A stretch of DNA of 22,957 nucleotides, from assembly GCA_002502605.1 (NCBI GenBank), contig DAPR01000065.1, positions 36,831 to 59,787 on the forward strand, in the 5' to 3' direction. The stretch's first letter is position 1; each line of letters opens with the position of its first letter. The position numbers and the translations under genes are program-made. The DNA comes from Euryarchaeota archaeon UBA258 (lineage in GTDB: Archaea > Thermoplasmatota > Poseidoniia > Poseidoniales > Poseidoniaceae). This document shows, piece after piece, positions 1 through 8,235 of the stretch. The notes below the pieces were generated by a model. That model saw only the letters and a list, made by a program, of their open reading frames with translations, ran no database searches and had not been told where the DNA came from.

Positions 1-1653
1 CCAAAGCCGTCACCGTCTTGGTCAAACCATTGAGTTGCGTCGCTTGGGAATTCATCACCCGTTTGGTTTTCCCTGAGGCCGCTTGTTGAGTTTAAGTCAT
101 AGGCATAAGCACCCTTGTAGCCGTCACCATCGAGGTCTTGCTCCAAAGCAGTTTCATCGGTGCAACCCACAGCATCAACGGGGAAACCTTCCGGCGTCGC
201 CGAACATTCATCGTTAGCGTCAACAACGCCATCACCATCAGTGTCGATTTGGTTGTCAGCGCAACCGTCTGCATCGACATCAGTTCCCACGGTGAACGGG
301 CACAAATCAACTGGGTCAAAGACGCCGTCACCGTCGGTATCGGTTTCACGTTGAGTTTCGCTGCAACCAACCTCGTCCACAGGATCGAGATATTCAGTTT
401 GGGAACACTGGTCCATATCATTCATGATACCGTCTTGGTCATCGTCAAGCTGATTTTCAGCGCAACCTGCTGTGTTCACTGCCAAACCCGGGTCGGTGAA
501 TGGACAGGTGTCTTCTTCATTCGAGACAAAGTCACCGTCGTCATCGCTGTCATCGATGAATCGGCAACCAATTCCGGTCTCTCCATTGGCCGGTACGGTT
601 CCGTTGAGCACACCAGCCACGGTAGGGCATTCATCAGCCAGGTATCCGTCTGGGTCATCGCCAAAACCATCACCATCGAAGTCAATTGATTGTGTGGGTT
701 CAAGCGGGAACGCATCGGTTGTATCATCCCATCCATCGCCATCAGAATCTGGACAGCCGCTGACAGGATTTGTCGAGTTACCCCACGCCGTAGGGCAACC
801 ATCGAGGACAAGGCCAGCACCGTTGTTGGTCAAATCCTCGTCTGAGAGGTTATAGAACGCTGTCCATCGATCAGGATAACCATCGCTGTCGTTGTCTTCT
901 GCAGCGGCAATGTTATCTGGGAATTTATCTGGATTGGTCGCAAATTCAGAGGTGTTATCACCGTAGCCATCGCCATCAGAATCGGCCCATTGTGTTGGAT
1001 CTGTTGGCCAGATGTCGGCACCCATAGTGCTGTTCCATTCGAGGAATTCACCGATGTTTGAGGGGTCGGAAGAACCGTCGTTATCGGTGTCCAAACAGCC
1101 GTTACGATCTCGCCAAGACGCACCCCAATCCCACGGGCAGGCATCCCCGGTGATCGTATCAGTATCATTGTCACCCCAACCATCGCCGTCAAAATCAGCG
1201 TATTGAGAAGGGTTGAACGGGAACAAATCACCAATGTTGTTGTTTGGATCAAGCGATGTCCCACAACAGTCTGGACCCCAGTTATCCCCATATCCATCGC
1301 CATCGGAATCTTTCGCTTGCTTCCAATTGAGCAGGAATTCGTCGCCATCGAAGTAGGTTGCATCGTTGTCTGCCCAGCCATCTTGATCGTAGTCCTGACA
1401 GCCGAGGCGGCCAAGCCAAGAACTACCAACATCGTTTTGACAACCATCAATGGTGTCCGCATAGCCATCGATATCGTAATCTGCACAGCCATAGGTGTAG
1501 TATGCGGAGGTACCTGTTGAATTCGGGCATGCATCACCCATTGGTCCATTCGGATTATCACCGAAGTTGTCCCCATCGCTGTCCGACCATTGATTGCCGA
1601 GCAAGTGCAAGTCATCAACCAAATCAAAGATCAGGTCTCGGTCGCTGTCTTTG
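1..1653 (-). repeat. Thrombospondin-3-like calcium-loop repeats in the giant protein
   Basis: Within the giant gene, the protein repeats aspartate-rich loops of the form DxDxDGxxD. Between them lie stretches such as DAFPLEPTQ and CP...GTS. Each module usually has one Cys before Pro and one in a GC dipeptide, suggesting a disulfide per module. The same wording recurs in the separate stalk protein encoded at 8222-10771, so the two genes share a module family. The repeat is visible in the DNA as recurring ccatcgccatc-type strings, and it also leaves long open frames on the opposite strand that are not genes. Confidence 0.8.
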
Positions 1654-4600
1654 TACAAGCGCAGAACGCCGACGTCATCGAGGTTATCATCCCACCAAGA
1701 GAGGTGAATGGTCCCGTTGGCGTCCACTTCAGCGCCGGTTTGACTGCCTGCGGCGAGGTAGCCGAAAGCAAGGCTTGACCAGGTGCTGTTGTTGTGGTGC
1801 GATGCTTCCTTGGAGATGGAGTTCCATGTCAATTCGTTGCCCATTCCTGTGCTGGTGAGCATCACATAGTGATCGTCGAGGACAATGAGGTCCCATGCGC
1901 CTTCTAGATTTGATTCGGGTTGAGAACCGAACGCTGACCAAAGTGTGTCATTGGTCCTCGAATACAACGAGGCTGTTGCAGCGTCGCTTCGAACGGCAAG
2001 CATTGGTGATTGACCACCAACCAAATCCAGATTGTATTGGTTCAAACCACCAGAAGGTTGGGCCAGTGTTGAACTTGTCCAATTTGTTGCATTTGGTGCT
2101 AGTTCATGGACGTTAAGTCCACCTGTTGAGGTCAGAACAGCTGCCATGATGGTGCCGTCATTGCCAATTGCTAATCTGAGGTCAGAGGAAAGGTCGGTCA
2201 GGCTGGTGATGTTGTGGACCATCACATCCGTTTCATTCATGACCCAAAGCGAGAGGTTGGAAGTGATTCCATCGTCCATCACCAAAAGAACGGCCAAGGA
2301 GCCATCCGCAAGGTACGCTGAGGCTTGTTGCTCGGAAACAACACTTCCAATTGTGGAAAAACTCTCGATGGTCCACGTTGAGTCACCTGCTGGCTGGCGA
2401 GCCAATTCAAGTTCATCATTGGCAGCATCTCGGTAGATCACGACCGTCTCGTTGTTTTGTGATTCGAGCCCTTGGGTCATCATTGAGACCGGCCCATCAA
2501 GCGAAATTGAGGAGCGAATCATGGAATTCGTCCATCCACTTTCAGATTCAATTGAGGCAAAGAGTTGACTGGTTCCAATTGATCCGTAAGCAAGGCGTTG
2601 TTGACCTAGTGCATCGAGTCCGGAGCCGAGGTGTTCTCCAAATTGCCCTGTTGTGAGAAGGGGTTGTTGGACCGCGGTGTGACCGACAATGGAGCGATGA
2701 ATCAATCCATCAACGGCGTTTGCTTCGACAAGAATCGGCCGTCCGGATTCGGTGGTGATGAATGCATACCTTTGCGATTGATTGCTGCTTGGGATCACCG
2801 TTGTGTCCATCCAAAATCCGGTTGGAGTCGTGTCATCCACATGCTCAATGAAGTGCGAAGCGTTGTTCTCAAAGGTCAGGAACATGCTCGTTTCACCGCG
2901 TGCTGAAGTGCTCAAATCAAGTTGTGTCAAGTCTCCGCTGTATGAGAAGGAAGAAGAATCCCAGTCCCGTTCTGAGTGTATTTGGTAGGCAAGGGTGTAT
3001 GGTGAAGAGGATTCATCTCGACTGCTCAAAACAATTTCACTCAATCCATCTCCGTCAAGGTCACCCATGCTTGCTGCCAACAGACCAATCTCTTGGCCTG
3101 GTTGACCTGCGGCCAAGAGTTCCCAGTCAGCGCGCAGTCCAATCAGTGAACCAAGAATCAATTCGACCTTGCCGCTGGTGCCCGATGCCTGCATCATCAA
3201 TACGTCATCATAGCCATCTTCATTGACATCGCCGGCCGGAACAATCGTTCTTCCAAGCACAGCGTTTGGTACACCGGGTGCTAGAGTGTAGTTTGGAACC
3301 GATGAACTGACCCCTTCAGATGACCCGTAATACGCCCAAATCTGTCCACTTCTGTACCCTGAACCATTGAACGGTTCTGAGAACATGAAATCATCAAAGC
3401 CATCTGCGTTGACGTCGCCTACGAAATTGATCGAGGAGGCAAACAGTTGTCCCTGTTCCAAAGAAATGATGCTTTGATCGAAGGTCCCATTGTATCCGCT
3501 GGCCCCTCCAAAGAAGATTTCAACGGAGCTGTAACCTAGAGGGTTATCGAAATCCCCTGTGTTGGCAACAAGCAAATCGCTCATACCATCCCCGTTCAAG
3601 TCACCGTTTGCGGCTAAAGTTTGGCCGAACATTGGCCCTTCTTTCGTTTGAGTAATGTTTCGAAGATGGACCATCGCTGACTCATCGCCTTTGAAGATCA
3701 ATAATTTTCCATGTATGGTTTTGCTCTGCGTGATGTCCTCAGTGTAGCCACGGGCCTGGACAATGAGGTCGGCCATTGAATCGCCGTTCATTGATTCAGA
3801 AGTTGAGAGCAACCATCCCATTTGTTCACCTGCTTCGCCGCTAAAGTTCCACCATGAGTCTGTTTCAATTCCACTTGAATTCCCTAGGAACACTTCGACG
3901 ATTCCAGTGGCATTGGCCAAATCACTGCTGGTTTCGTTCCAACCAGGCGATCCAATAGCGAGGTCATCAAACCCATCGCCGTTGAAGTCACCCGCTGCCA
4001 GACCCATACCAAACCAACCATCTGCGGTATCCCCACGGAATGTCACGTTGCTCGTTGCCCCGACACCGGTTGTGGAACCGTAGCGAACCATGACTCGGCC
4101 GCTGTTGGTAGCGTTCCCGTCATGATCAGGTTCTGCGATGATGAGGTCGTCAAAGCCGTCTCCGTTCAGGTCGGCCATCACCATTGAGCCCTCGATGGCG
4201 TCTTGGGCACCGAGGATTGTTGTTGATGGTGTTGGATTGATTCGTCCTGTGTCTTGGCCTGAGAGGCTACGCAAGAGTTGCAAAGTGATGTTGCTGTCTT
4301 GGCCCACCACGGTCACGACCTGCTCCAATGCATTTGCGTCCAATCCCATCCCAATATGTGATTTTACGTTTGCATCTCGGAGCAACACTCGATGGTCGTA
4401 ATCTGAACCATCCACACGGATCAGGCGAATTTCACCCGCCTCGGGTGCGGCGTAAGCAACGTGGGCGACCTCATGTTCGTCGATGGCAAGTTCGATGTCT
4501 TGTCCGATTGGACCAGCATCAAGAAGATCGTGCGACCATCGTGTTCCGCTGTAGTTGAGTTGCCACAAAGAGCCATTTCCGTCTCGGAACACGCCCCATT

Positions 4601-5237
4601 CGAGTTCATTTTGGCGCAAATCCAGCCTGAAATCTGTCGGGTTCACGTCTTCCACAATGGTCCTTGTGAGCCATGTGGTCTCGAAGTAAACTTGGCCTTC
4701 ATAGGCTACACGGGCGACCTTGATGTCAGCCCCATCGGCGTACATGATGTATGGACGACCATTTTCGCTGATGGCGAGAGCGCAATCAACCAGTGTCTCT
4801 TCTGTGCTTGGAGCCACCGTATCCACCACTGCATCGTACCACGATCCTGTGTAGGTCTGGCTTGCATAGTGAATTTCACCTTCGAGGGTGCTCCAGCAGA
4901 AATTCATTTTCTCCCGGCCATTCAACACCATATCTGGTGTTCCCGGGGTGATGTTCTCAAACTGGTGCAGCACGGCTTCATTCCAGAGGTTCAGCCCAGA
5001 TTCCTCACGAACTTCGCCTTGGTCAAGGCCGTCAAAGGAGATTATGCTGCCAGCAAAGTCATGCCCAAAGCCGTTTGAAAAGGGCACATGGGCGCTCGTT
5101 GGCATAATTTCCCGGTCTTCTTCAAGCACGCTCTCATCCGGTGCGTTCGCCACCAAGGGCGCCATGGATTGAATCAAAAAAAGAACGGTGAGCGCAAGCG
5201 CAAGTGTAGGGAAAGATACGCTGCGCTCAACGGCCAT
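1..5237 (-). CDS. Giant exported FG-GAP / thrombospondin-3 repeat protein (N-terminal 1,745 residues; gene runs off the left edge)
   Basis: One uninterrupted frame from the ATG at 5237 to base 1, with no stop in the window, so the C-terminus is missing. Residues 1-32 form a signal peptide with a hydrophobic core and a VANA cleavage site. Residues about 50-330 look like a beta-propeller-type region. Residues about 350-725 carry at least six FG-GAP-like units with calcium loops such as DLNGDGFDDL and DVNADGFDDF, as in integrin-alpha propellers. Residues about 725-1190 are a second propeller-like region without clear motifs. From about 1195 to the edge are thrombospondin-3-like loops (DSDGDGYGDN type) with paired cysteines. 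I infer a calcium-stabilised extracellular protein for adhesion or binding; no enzyme motif was seen. A membrane anchor, if present, lies outside the window. There is no Shine-Dalgarno (SD) sequence at the ATG, so the transcript may be leaderless. It is divergent from the thiamine pyrophosphokinase-like gene. Confidence 0.85.
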   Translation of the reverse strand, partial: MAVERSVSFPTLALALTVLFLIQSMAPLVANAPDESVLEEDREIMPTSAHVPFSNGFGHDFAGSIISFDGLDQGEVREESGLNLWNEAVLHQFENITPGTPDMVLNGREKMNFCWSTLEGEIHYASQTYTGSWYDAVVDTVAPSTEETLVDCALAISENGRPYIMYADGADIKVARVAYEGQVYFETTWLTRTIVEDVNPTDFRLDLRQNELEWGVFRDGNGSLWQLNYSGTRWSHDLLDAGPIGQDIELAIDEHEVAHVAYAAPEAGEIRLIRVDGSDYDHRVLLRDANVKSHIGMGLDANALEQVVTVVGQDSNITLQLLRSLSGQDTGRINPTPSTTILGAQDAIEGSMVMADLNGDGFDDLIIAEPDHDGNATNSGRVMVRYGSTTGVGATSNVTFRGDTADGWFGMGLAAGDFNGDGFDDLAIGSPGWNETSSDLANATGIVEVFLGNSSGIETDSWWNFSGEAGEQMGWLLSTSESMNGDSMADLIVQARGYTEDITQSKTIHGKLLIFKGDESAMVHLRNITQTKEGPMFGQTLAANGDLNGDGMSDLLVANTGDFDNPLGYSSVEIFFGGASGYNGTFDQSIISLEQGQLFASSINFVGDVNADGFDDFMFSEPFNGSGYRSGQIWAYYGSSEGVSSSVPNYTLAPGVPNAVLGRTIVPAGDVNEDGYDDVLMMQASGTSGKVELILGSLIGLRADWELLAAGQPGQEIGLLAASMGDLDGDGLSEIVLSSRDESSSPYTLAYQIHSERDWDSSSFSYSGDLTQLDLSTSARGETSMFLTFENNASHFIEHVDDTTPTGFWMDTTVIPSSNQSQRYAFITTESGRPILVEANAVDGLIHRSIVGHTAVQQPLLTTGQFGEHLGSGLDALGQQRLAYGSIGTSQLFASIESESGWTNSMIRSSISLDGPVSMMTQGLESQNNETVVIYRDAANDELELARQPAGDSTWTIESFSTIGSVVSEQQASAYLADGSLAVLLVMDDGITSNLSLWVMNETDVMVHNITSLTDLSSDLRLAIGNDGTIMAAVLTSTGGLNVHELAPNATNWTSSTLAQPSGGLNQYNLDLVGGQSPMLAVRSDAATASLYSRTNDTLWSAFGSQPESNLEGAWDLIVLDDHYVMLTSTGMGNELTWNSISKEASHHNNSTWSSLAFGYLAAGSQTGAEVDANGTIHLSWWDDNLDDVGVLRLYKDSDRDLIFDLVDDLHLLGNQWSDSDGDNFGDNPNGPMGDACPNSTGTSAYYTYGCADYDIDGYADTIDGCQNDVGSSWLGRLGCQDYDQDGWADNDATYFDGDEFLLNWKQAKDSDGDGYGDNWGPDCCGTSLDPNNNIGDLFPFNPSQYADFDGDGWGDNDTDTITGDACPWDWGASWRDRNGCLDTDNDGSSDPSNIGEFLEWNSTMGADIWPTDPTQWADSDGDGYGDNTSEFATNPDKFPDNIAAAEDNDSDGYPDRWTAFYNLSDEDLTNNGAGLVLDGCPTAWGNSTNPVSGCPDSDGDGWDDTTDAFPLEPTQSIDFDGDGFGDDPDGYLADECPTVAGVLNGTVPANGETGIGCRFIDDSDDDGDFVSNEEDTCPFTDPGLAVNTAGCAENQLDDDQDGIMNDMDQCSQTEYLDPVDEVGCSETQRETDTDGDGVFDPVDLCPFTVGTDVDADGCADNQIDTDGDGVVDANDECSATPEGFPVDAVGCTDETALEQDLDGDGYKGAYAYDLNSTSGLRENQTGDEFPSDATQWFDQDGDGF
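3020..4195 (-). repeat. FG-GAP / integrin-like propeller repeats
   Basis: Six units can be read at roughly 60-80 residue spacing. Each starts with a calcium loop after a short hydrophobic strand: ADLNGDGFDDL, GDFNGDGFDDL, GDLNGDGMSDL, GDVNADGFDDF, GDVNEDGYDDV and GDLDGDGLSEI. Downstream stretches such as VEVFLGNSSG and VEIFFGGASG match the usual strand pattern of FG-GAP blades. Six to seven blades would form one complete beta-propeller. The boundaries are approximate. Confidence 0.75.
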
Positions 5238-5289
5238 GGAACCTTGACACCCGCCCTCCTTGAAAACGCTTGTCGAAAAAAGCCCATCA

Positions 5290-5351
5290 TGACCCCCGTA
5301 GGGGGTCAGGTGGAGACCTGCCATCTCAGAGGCAAATTCTCCTAGGGAGAA
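5290..5351. promoter_or_regulatory. Cluster of inverted repeats in a divergent promoter region
   Basis: The 144-base gap between the giant-protein gene and the TPK-like gene holds three inverted repeats in 62 bases. The first is a perfect 8-bp stem with a 3-base loop (5290-5297 with 5301-5308). The second is a 5-bp stem, CAGGT with ACCTG, at 5307-5320. The third is a 6-bp stem with a 3-base loop (5337-5342 with 5346-5351). On the minus strand the strong GC stem is followed by a six-T run at about 5275-5280, in the leader of the giant-protein gene. These could be operators for a dimeric regulator, or leader-RNA hairpins with an attenuator. No clear TATA box was recognised on either side. Confidence 0.4.
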
Positions 5352-5381
5352 CTTGACAAATGAGCCCCTCTTGCTCAGTCC

Positions 5382-6011
5382 ATGGCCGAATTAAACTGGC
5401 TCATTTGTGCCAATGGAGCATGGCCAATTGAATCGGTGTGGAAACCCCTTGTCCACCAAGCTGATGTCATCATAGCATGCGATGGAGCCCTTGACCAATG
5501 CTTAGAACGCGGGGTGGAACCGCACAGGGTTATTGGCGACATGGACAGCATAGACCGTGGGCGCTATTCTGAACTCAACAAGACCATCGAATGGATTGAA
5601 ATCAAAAACCAAGAGAACAGCGATTTGTCAAAGGCACTCCATCACGCAGCCCGGCACGCAAGTCAATCGATCGATGTCATTGGTATTGAGGGCGGGGAAC
5701 TTGGCCACCAGATTGCAGCCTACTTTGCTTTGTTTGAGGCGCCCGAAAACACGACGCTCCACATCGGCACCTCTAGGATCAAATGCGTGAAGAATACATC
5801 ACTTATCCTCGACTCTATAGAAATTGGAAGCCGTGTTTCCCTGTTCGCTTTTGAGCCATCGAATGGCGTCAGCTTGAAGGGGTGTTCGTGGCTTCTGGAC
5901 AATGAAGAATTCAAGCCTGGAACACGAGGCTTGAACAATCGATCTGTTGCCTCAACCATCCAACTGGATGTCACTCAGGGAGCAGTTCTCATCTGCATCG
6001 AAACTCCGTAA
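5382..6011 (+). CDS. thiN: Thiamine pyrophosphokinase-like protein
   Basis: A 209-residue protein of the thiamine pyrophosphokinase (TPK) family, which transfers pyrophosphate from ATP to thiamine to make the cofactor TPP. The alpha/beta N-terminal half shows IIACDGA (31-36), the hallmark GDMDSI (52-57) and ENSDLSKAL (78-86), all in the family order. The C-terminal thiamine-binding half shows SLKGCSWLL and GLNNRS followed by a closing strand. One oddity: the usual GGRxDH signature reads GGELGH (104-109), so the arginine and aspartate are replaced while the histidine is kept. The substrate may therefore have shifted, for example toward another hydroxymethyl heterocycle such as a pterin. Length is normal for the family. 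The ATG at 5382 has no SD. The gene is divergent from the giant-protein gene and convergent with the DUF4105 gene. In an archaeon it would serve thiamine salvage; that is an inference. Confidence 0.8.
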   Translation: MAELNWLICANGAWPIESVWKPLVHQADVIIACDGALDQCLERGVEPHRVIGDMDSIDRGRYSELNKTIEWIEIKNQENSDLSKALHHAARHASQSIDVIGIEGGELGHQIAAYFALFEAPENTTLHIGTSRIKCVKNTSLILDSIEIGSRVSLFAFEPSNGVSLKGCSWLLDNEEFKPGTRGLNNRSVASTIQLDVTQGAVLICIETP

Positions 6012-6038
6012 GCGGGCCAATAGGCAGAGAGCAACACC

Positions 6039-6962
6039 TCAAAGTGGGCCTTTAGGAAGGTAATCCCGCAGCATTTCAGAGTAGGAACCTTGGCCATCCC
6101 ACTTGAGGGCGACTTGATCGACTCGACCTTGTTCAAGCGTTTGTTCAAAGCCGCCCCAATCCTCGATTAAGCCAAGGTTGTAAGCAGCTCGGGGCGTGTA
6201 GCCGGGGAAAAAATTTCTCCAAGTAAATGGCACTCGGCCAGGTGTAATACGGTTCACCATGCTCACAATGGAGGTGTTGCAGGTGGTCAAAAGGGAATGG
6301 TACCACTCACCTTTTTCTGCCAGCGAATTTGCTTTATTGGTCAGTGCCAACAGCAAGGCTTTCTCTTTTCCAGGTGGAGTGATGCCGCGGAACAGGTAGT
6401 CCTTGTGGCCTCGGGCGTTGGTTCGCAGTGCCAGGACATCGTGTTCGAATCCGACCAAGAGGTAGAGTTCAAAATTGCGCCATAATCCATTCCAAGGGTG
6501 ATAGCGTTGCCCCTTTCTCCGCCGAGCTTCAAACGAAAAGGAAAGGCAGGTGCCGTCGTTGAATTCGAAGGTGAGGAAGGTGTGGGCTAGCCCGTGAATG
6601 CTGTGGAAATGGTCAACGACAAACCAGACGTCCTTGATTTCGTCAGCATCGACCTCGAGCGTGTCCTGCCAGGCTTCATCGCGGTCGCGTGTGGTGCGCC
6701 AGAAGAAATCCCTGATGTTGGTGTAGCGAATGGTGCTCCCTGTTATTTCAGCGGTGGTTGTCAATTCACAGTCGGAATTCCAATCAGCGTCCAATTGGGG
6801 CTTGCGTGGTCGGACCCTCACCAGCCAAATGAGCACTGAAAGTGCGACAAGGCCAAGAAGAGACCAACCAATGACAGCAGCAATCGTGGTCAATATTTCA
6901 AGCAAAATATCACCATGAGTGCCAGATGCGAAGTTCTGGGTCCCACCAATCCATGCTTCCAT
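6039..6962 (-). CDS. Membrane-anchored DUF4105 / Lnb-like cysteine-enzyme domain protein
   Basis: From the ATG at 6962 the protein has 307 residues: a short N-terminus, one membrane helix at about 22-50, then a DUF4105 domain (about 57-275). The recognisable family pattern is AHTFLTFEF (His127), FEARR (Glu145), RNFELYLLVGFEHDVLALR, EWYHSLLTTCNTS (Cys228) and a closing aromatic stretch. As I recall, this Pfam family is now named for Lnb, a bacterial lipoprotein N-acyltransferase, and has a papain/NlpC-like Cys-His active site. The expected His and Cys are present here. The domain probably faces outside, given the basic RVRPRK just after the helix and the exported neighbours, but the orientation is not certain. 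The start is uncertain: the frame is open to 7130, overlapping the upstream gene, and no candidate has an SD. It is the last gene of the three-gene operon. Confidence 0.75.
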   Translation of the reverse strand: MEAWIGGTQNFASGTHGDILLEILTTIAAVIGWSLLGLVALSVLIWLVRVRPRKPQLDADWNSDCELTTTAEITGSTIRYTNIRDFFWRTTRDRDEAWQDTLEVDADEIKDVWFVVDHFHSIHGLAHTFLTFEFNDGTCLSFSFEARRRKGQRYHPWNGLWRNFELYLLVGFEHDVLALRTNARGHKDYLFRGITPPGKEKALLLALTNKANSLAEKGEWYHSLLTTCNTSIVSMVNRITPGRVPFTWRNFFPGYTPRAAYNLGLIEDWGGFEQTLEQGRVDQVALKWDGQGSYSEMLRDYLPKGPL

Positions 6963-8235
6963 CGGGATGTTGGCGCCAAAGGGTGCCTGTGTCGTCGGTT
7001 GTGGTCGGTAATCCTTCAGGATCGGGTGACCCATCGGGGAGAATTGTCGGGGTTGGGCCAAGCGAGCGAAGGCCTTGATACTCCTCCTCATCCTTAACCC
7101 GGACGAGCATGAAAAACACGATGAACGCAACTATGAGTCCGAGTGCTCCAATTGAATACCATCCGACCGATTCCGTTTCGGTATCGTCACCAAACGATCG
7201 GCTTGGCAGGGCTTCTGATTCCTCTTGGGTCAAGTTTTCACCTGGTTGACGAACCAGATTTAATCCGTGCACTGTTCGAATTTGTTCATTGTTAATCACT
7301 TCGAGGCTGATAAGATGCACACCTGCTGGTAGGACAGAACAATCGTAAGTGTTGCTTTCAGTGCCAGGCAGTTGTTGGCCTTGAACGGACCAGACCTTGT
7401 CAAAAGAGGAAAAATCAACACCTGCCATGTTCGGAATCATGGTGATCAAGCACGCCTCATCTGTCGAGTTTCCATTGCCTTTCACGTTGAAGGAAAAAGC
7501 AGGGGCCGGACGGTTGTTGATGGTGAGGTTTAACCAGGATTCAGCGGTTTGACCGAGGTCGTTGCGGTAGGCCTCCTTGAGCATGTATTCGCCTGCTGGC
7601 CAATCAGAACAATTGAGTGAAGTTTGGTTGTCGAGCACCGTGAATGGGGCTCCTGAAAAGGTTCTGACACCAGCAGCTGAATACCGAGGACCGGTCTGGT
7701 CTGCAAAGATGCGGTCAATGGAGCATGAATCACCTGTTTCAATCCAACTTGGTGCTTCAAGATCAAGCGTGATCTCGGGCGTTTTCAAAGCAGGTTGGAG
7801 CACGTATGTCGGCAACTGAATGGTGGTGATGGTTTCCCCGTCTTGGTTGACCAGTTCAAGTCGAAGAGCATGTTCGCCTTTAGCCCAAGCATCATAGACA
7901 ATGCTCGCGTTGGATTGGCCCGAGAAGGACATCGTTTGGGAATCGTGAACTTCTCGGTCTTTGTGCACGCCATACAACCGCAGTTCGATGTTGGTGAATT
8001 CCTTTGTTGTGTTCATGATGACCACCACTCGAATGGCGTCTGGCTCTCCATCTTGATTCAGGTCCAGCGTATCGTTGCGCAAGGCGATGAGATTGAGCCC
8101 CTCTGCCTCCAAGGCCTCGTCCACTGCAGTTTCTTCAGCGCTTGCAACCCCGGTGAGTCCCAAAGGGGCTGCCATGCTCAAGCATAGCACGAGCATCAAT
8201 GCAATGCCTCGACCACGCTCGCTAAGCACCTTCAT
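6910..8235 (-). CDS. Exported protein with C-terminal membrane anchor and Trp-rich cytosolic tail
   Basis: A 441-residue protein I cannot assign to a named family. Residues 1-33 form a signal peptide ending in VASA. There is an EF-hand-like loop, LDLNQDGEPD, near residue 60. The middle consists of beta-rich, Ig-like stretches, with repeated phrases such as LPAGVHLISLEVIN and WPAGEYMLKEAYRN that suggest two or three tandem domains with conserved cysteines. A membrane helix lies at about 357-380, followed by a 61-residue cytosolic tail that ends in a tryptophan-rich motif (HPDGSMDWWD, then WHSW). Its start overlaps the end of the upstream stalk gene by 14 bases and is preceded by an excellent SD, so translation is probably coupled. 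Its 3' end overlaps the chosen start of the DUF4105 gene. Confidence 0.8.
   Translation of the reverse strand: MKVLSERGRGIALMLVLCLSMAAPLGLTGVASAEETAVDEALEAEGLNLIALRNDTLDLNQDGEPDAIRVVVIMNTTKEFTNIELRLYGVHKDREVHDSQTMSFSGQSNASIVYDAWAKGEHALRLELVNQDGETITTIQLPTYVLQPALKTPEITLDLEAPSWIETGDSCSIDRIFADQTGPRYSAAGVRTFSGAPFTVLDNQTSLNCSDWPAGEYMLKEAYRNDLGQTAESWLNLTINNRPAPAFSFNVKGNGNSTDEACLITMIPNMAGVDFSSFDKVWSVQGQQLPGTESNTYDCSVLPAGVHLISLEVINNEQIRTVHGLNLVRQPGENLTQEESEALPSRSFGDDTETESVGWYSIGALGLIVAFIVFFMLVRVKDEEEYQGLRSLGPTPTILPDGSPDPEGLPTTTDDTGTLWRQHPDGSMDWWDPELRIWHSW

Noticed and set aside
138..1627. Several open frames on both strands opposite or out of frame with the giant gene
   Set aside because: The repeated Asp/Gly codons of the calcium loops keep antisense and shifted frames free of stops. 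Their translations are low-complexity and lack any domain or signal.
5240..5345. TPP riboswitch in the leader of the giant-protein gene
   Set aside because: CTGAGA- and ACCTGA-like pieces occur in order on the minus strand, but the conserved GGATAATGCC-type segment and matching stems are missing, and the gene downstream has no thiamine role.
6012..6038. Intrinsic terminator between the convergent TPK and DUF4105 genes
   Set aside because: No stable inverted repeat or T-run could be read in the 27-base gap.
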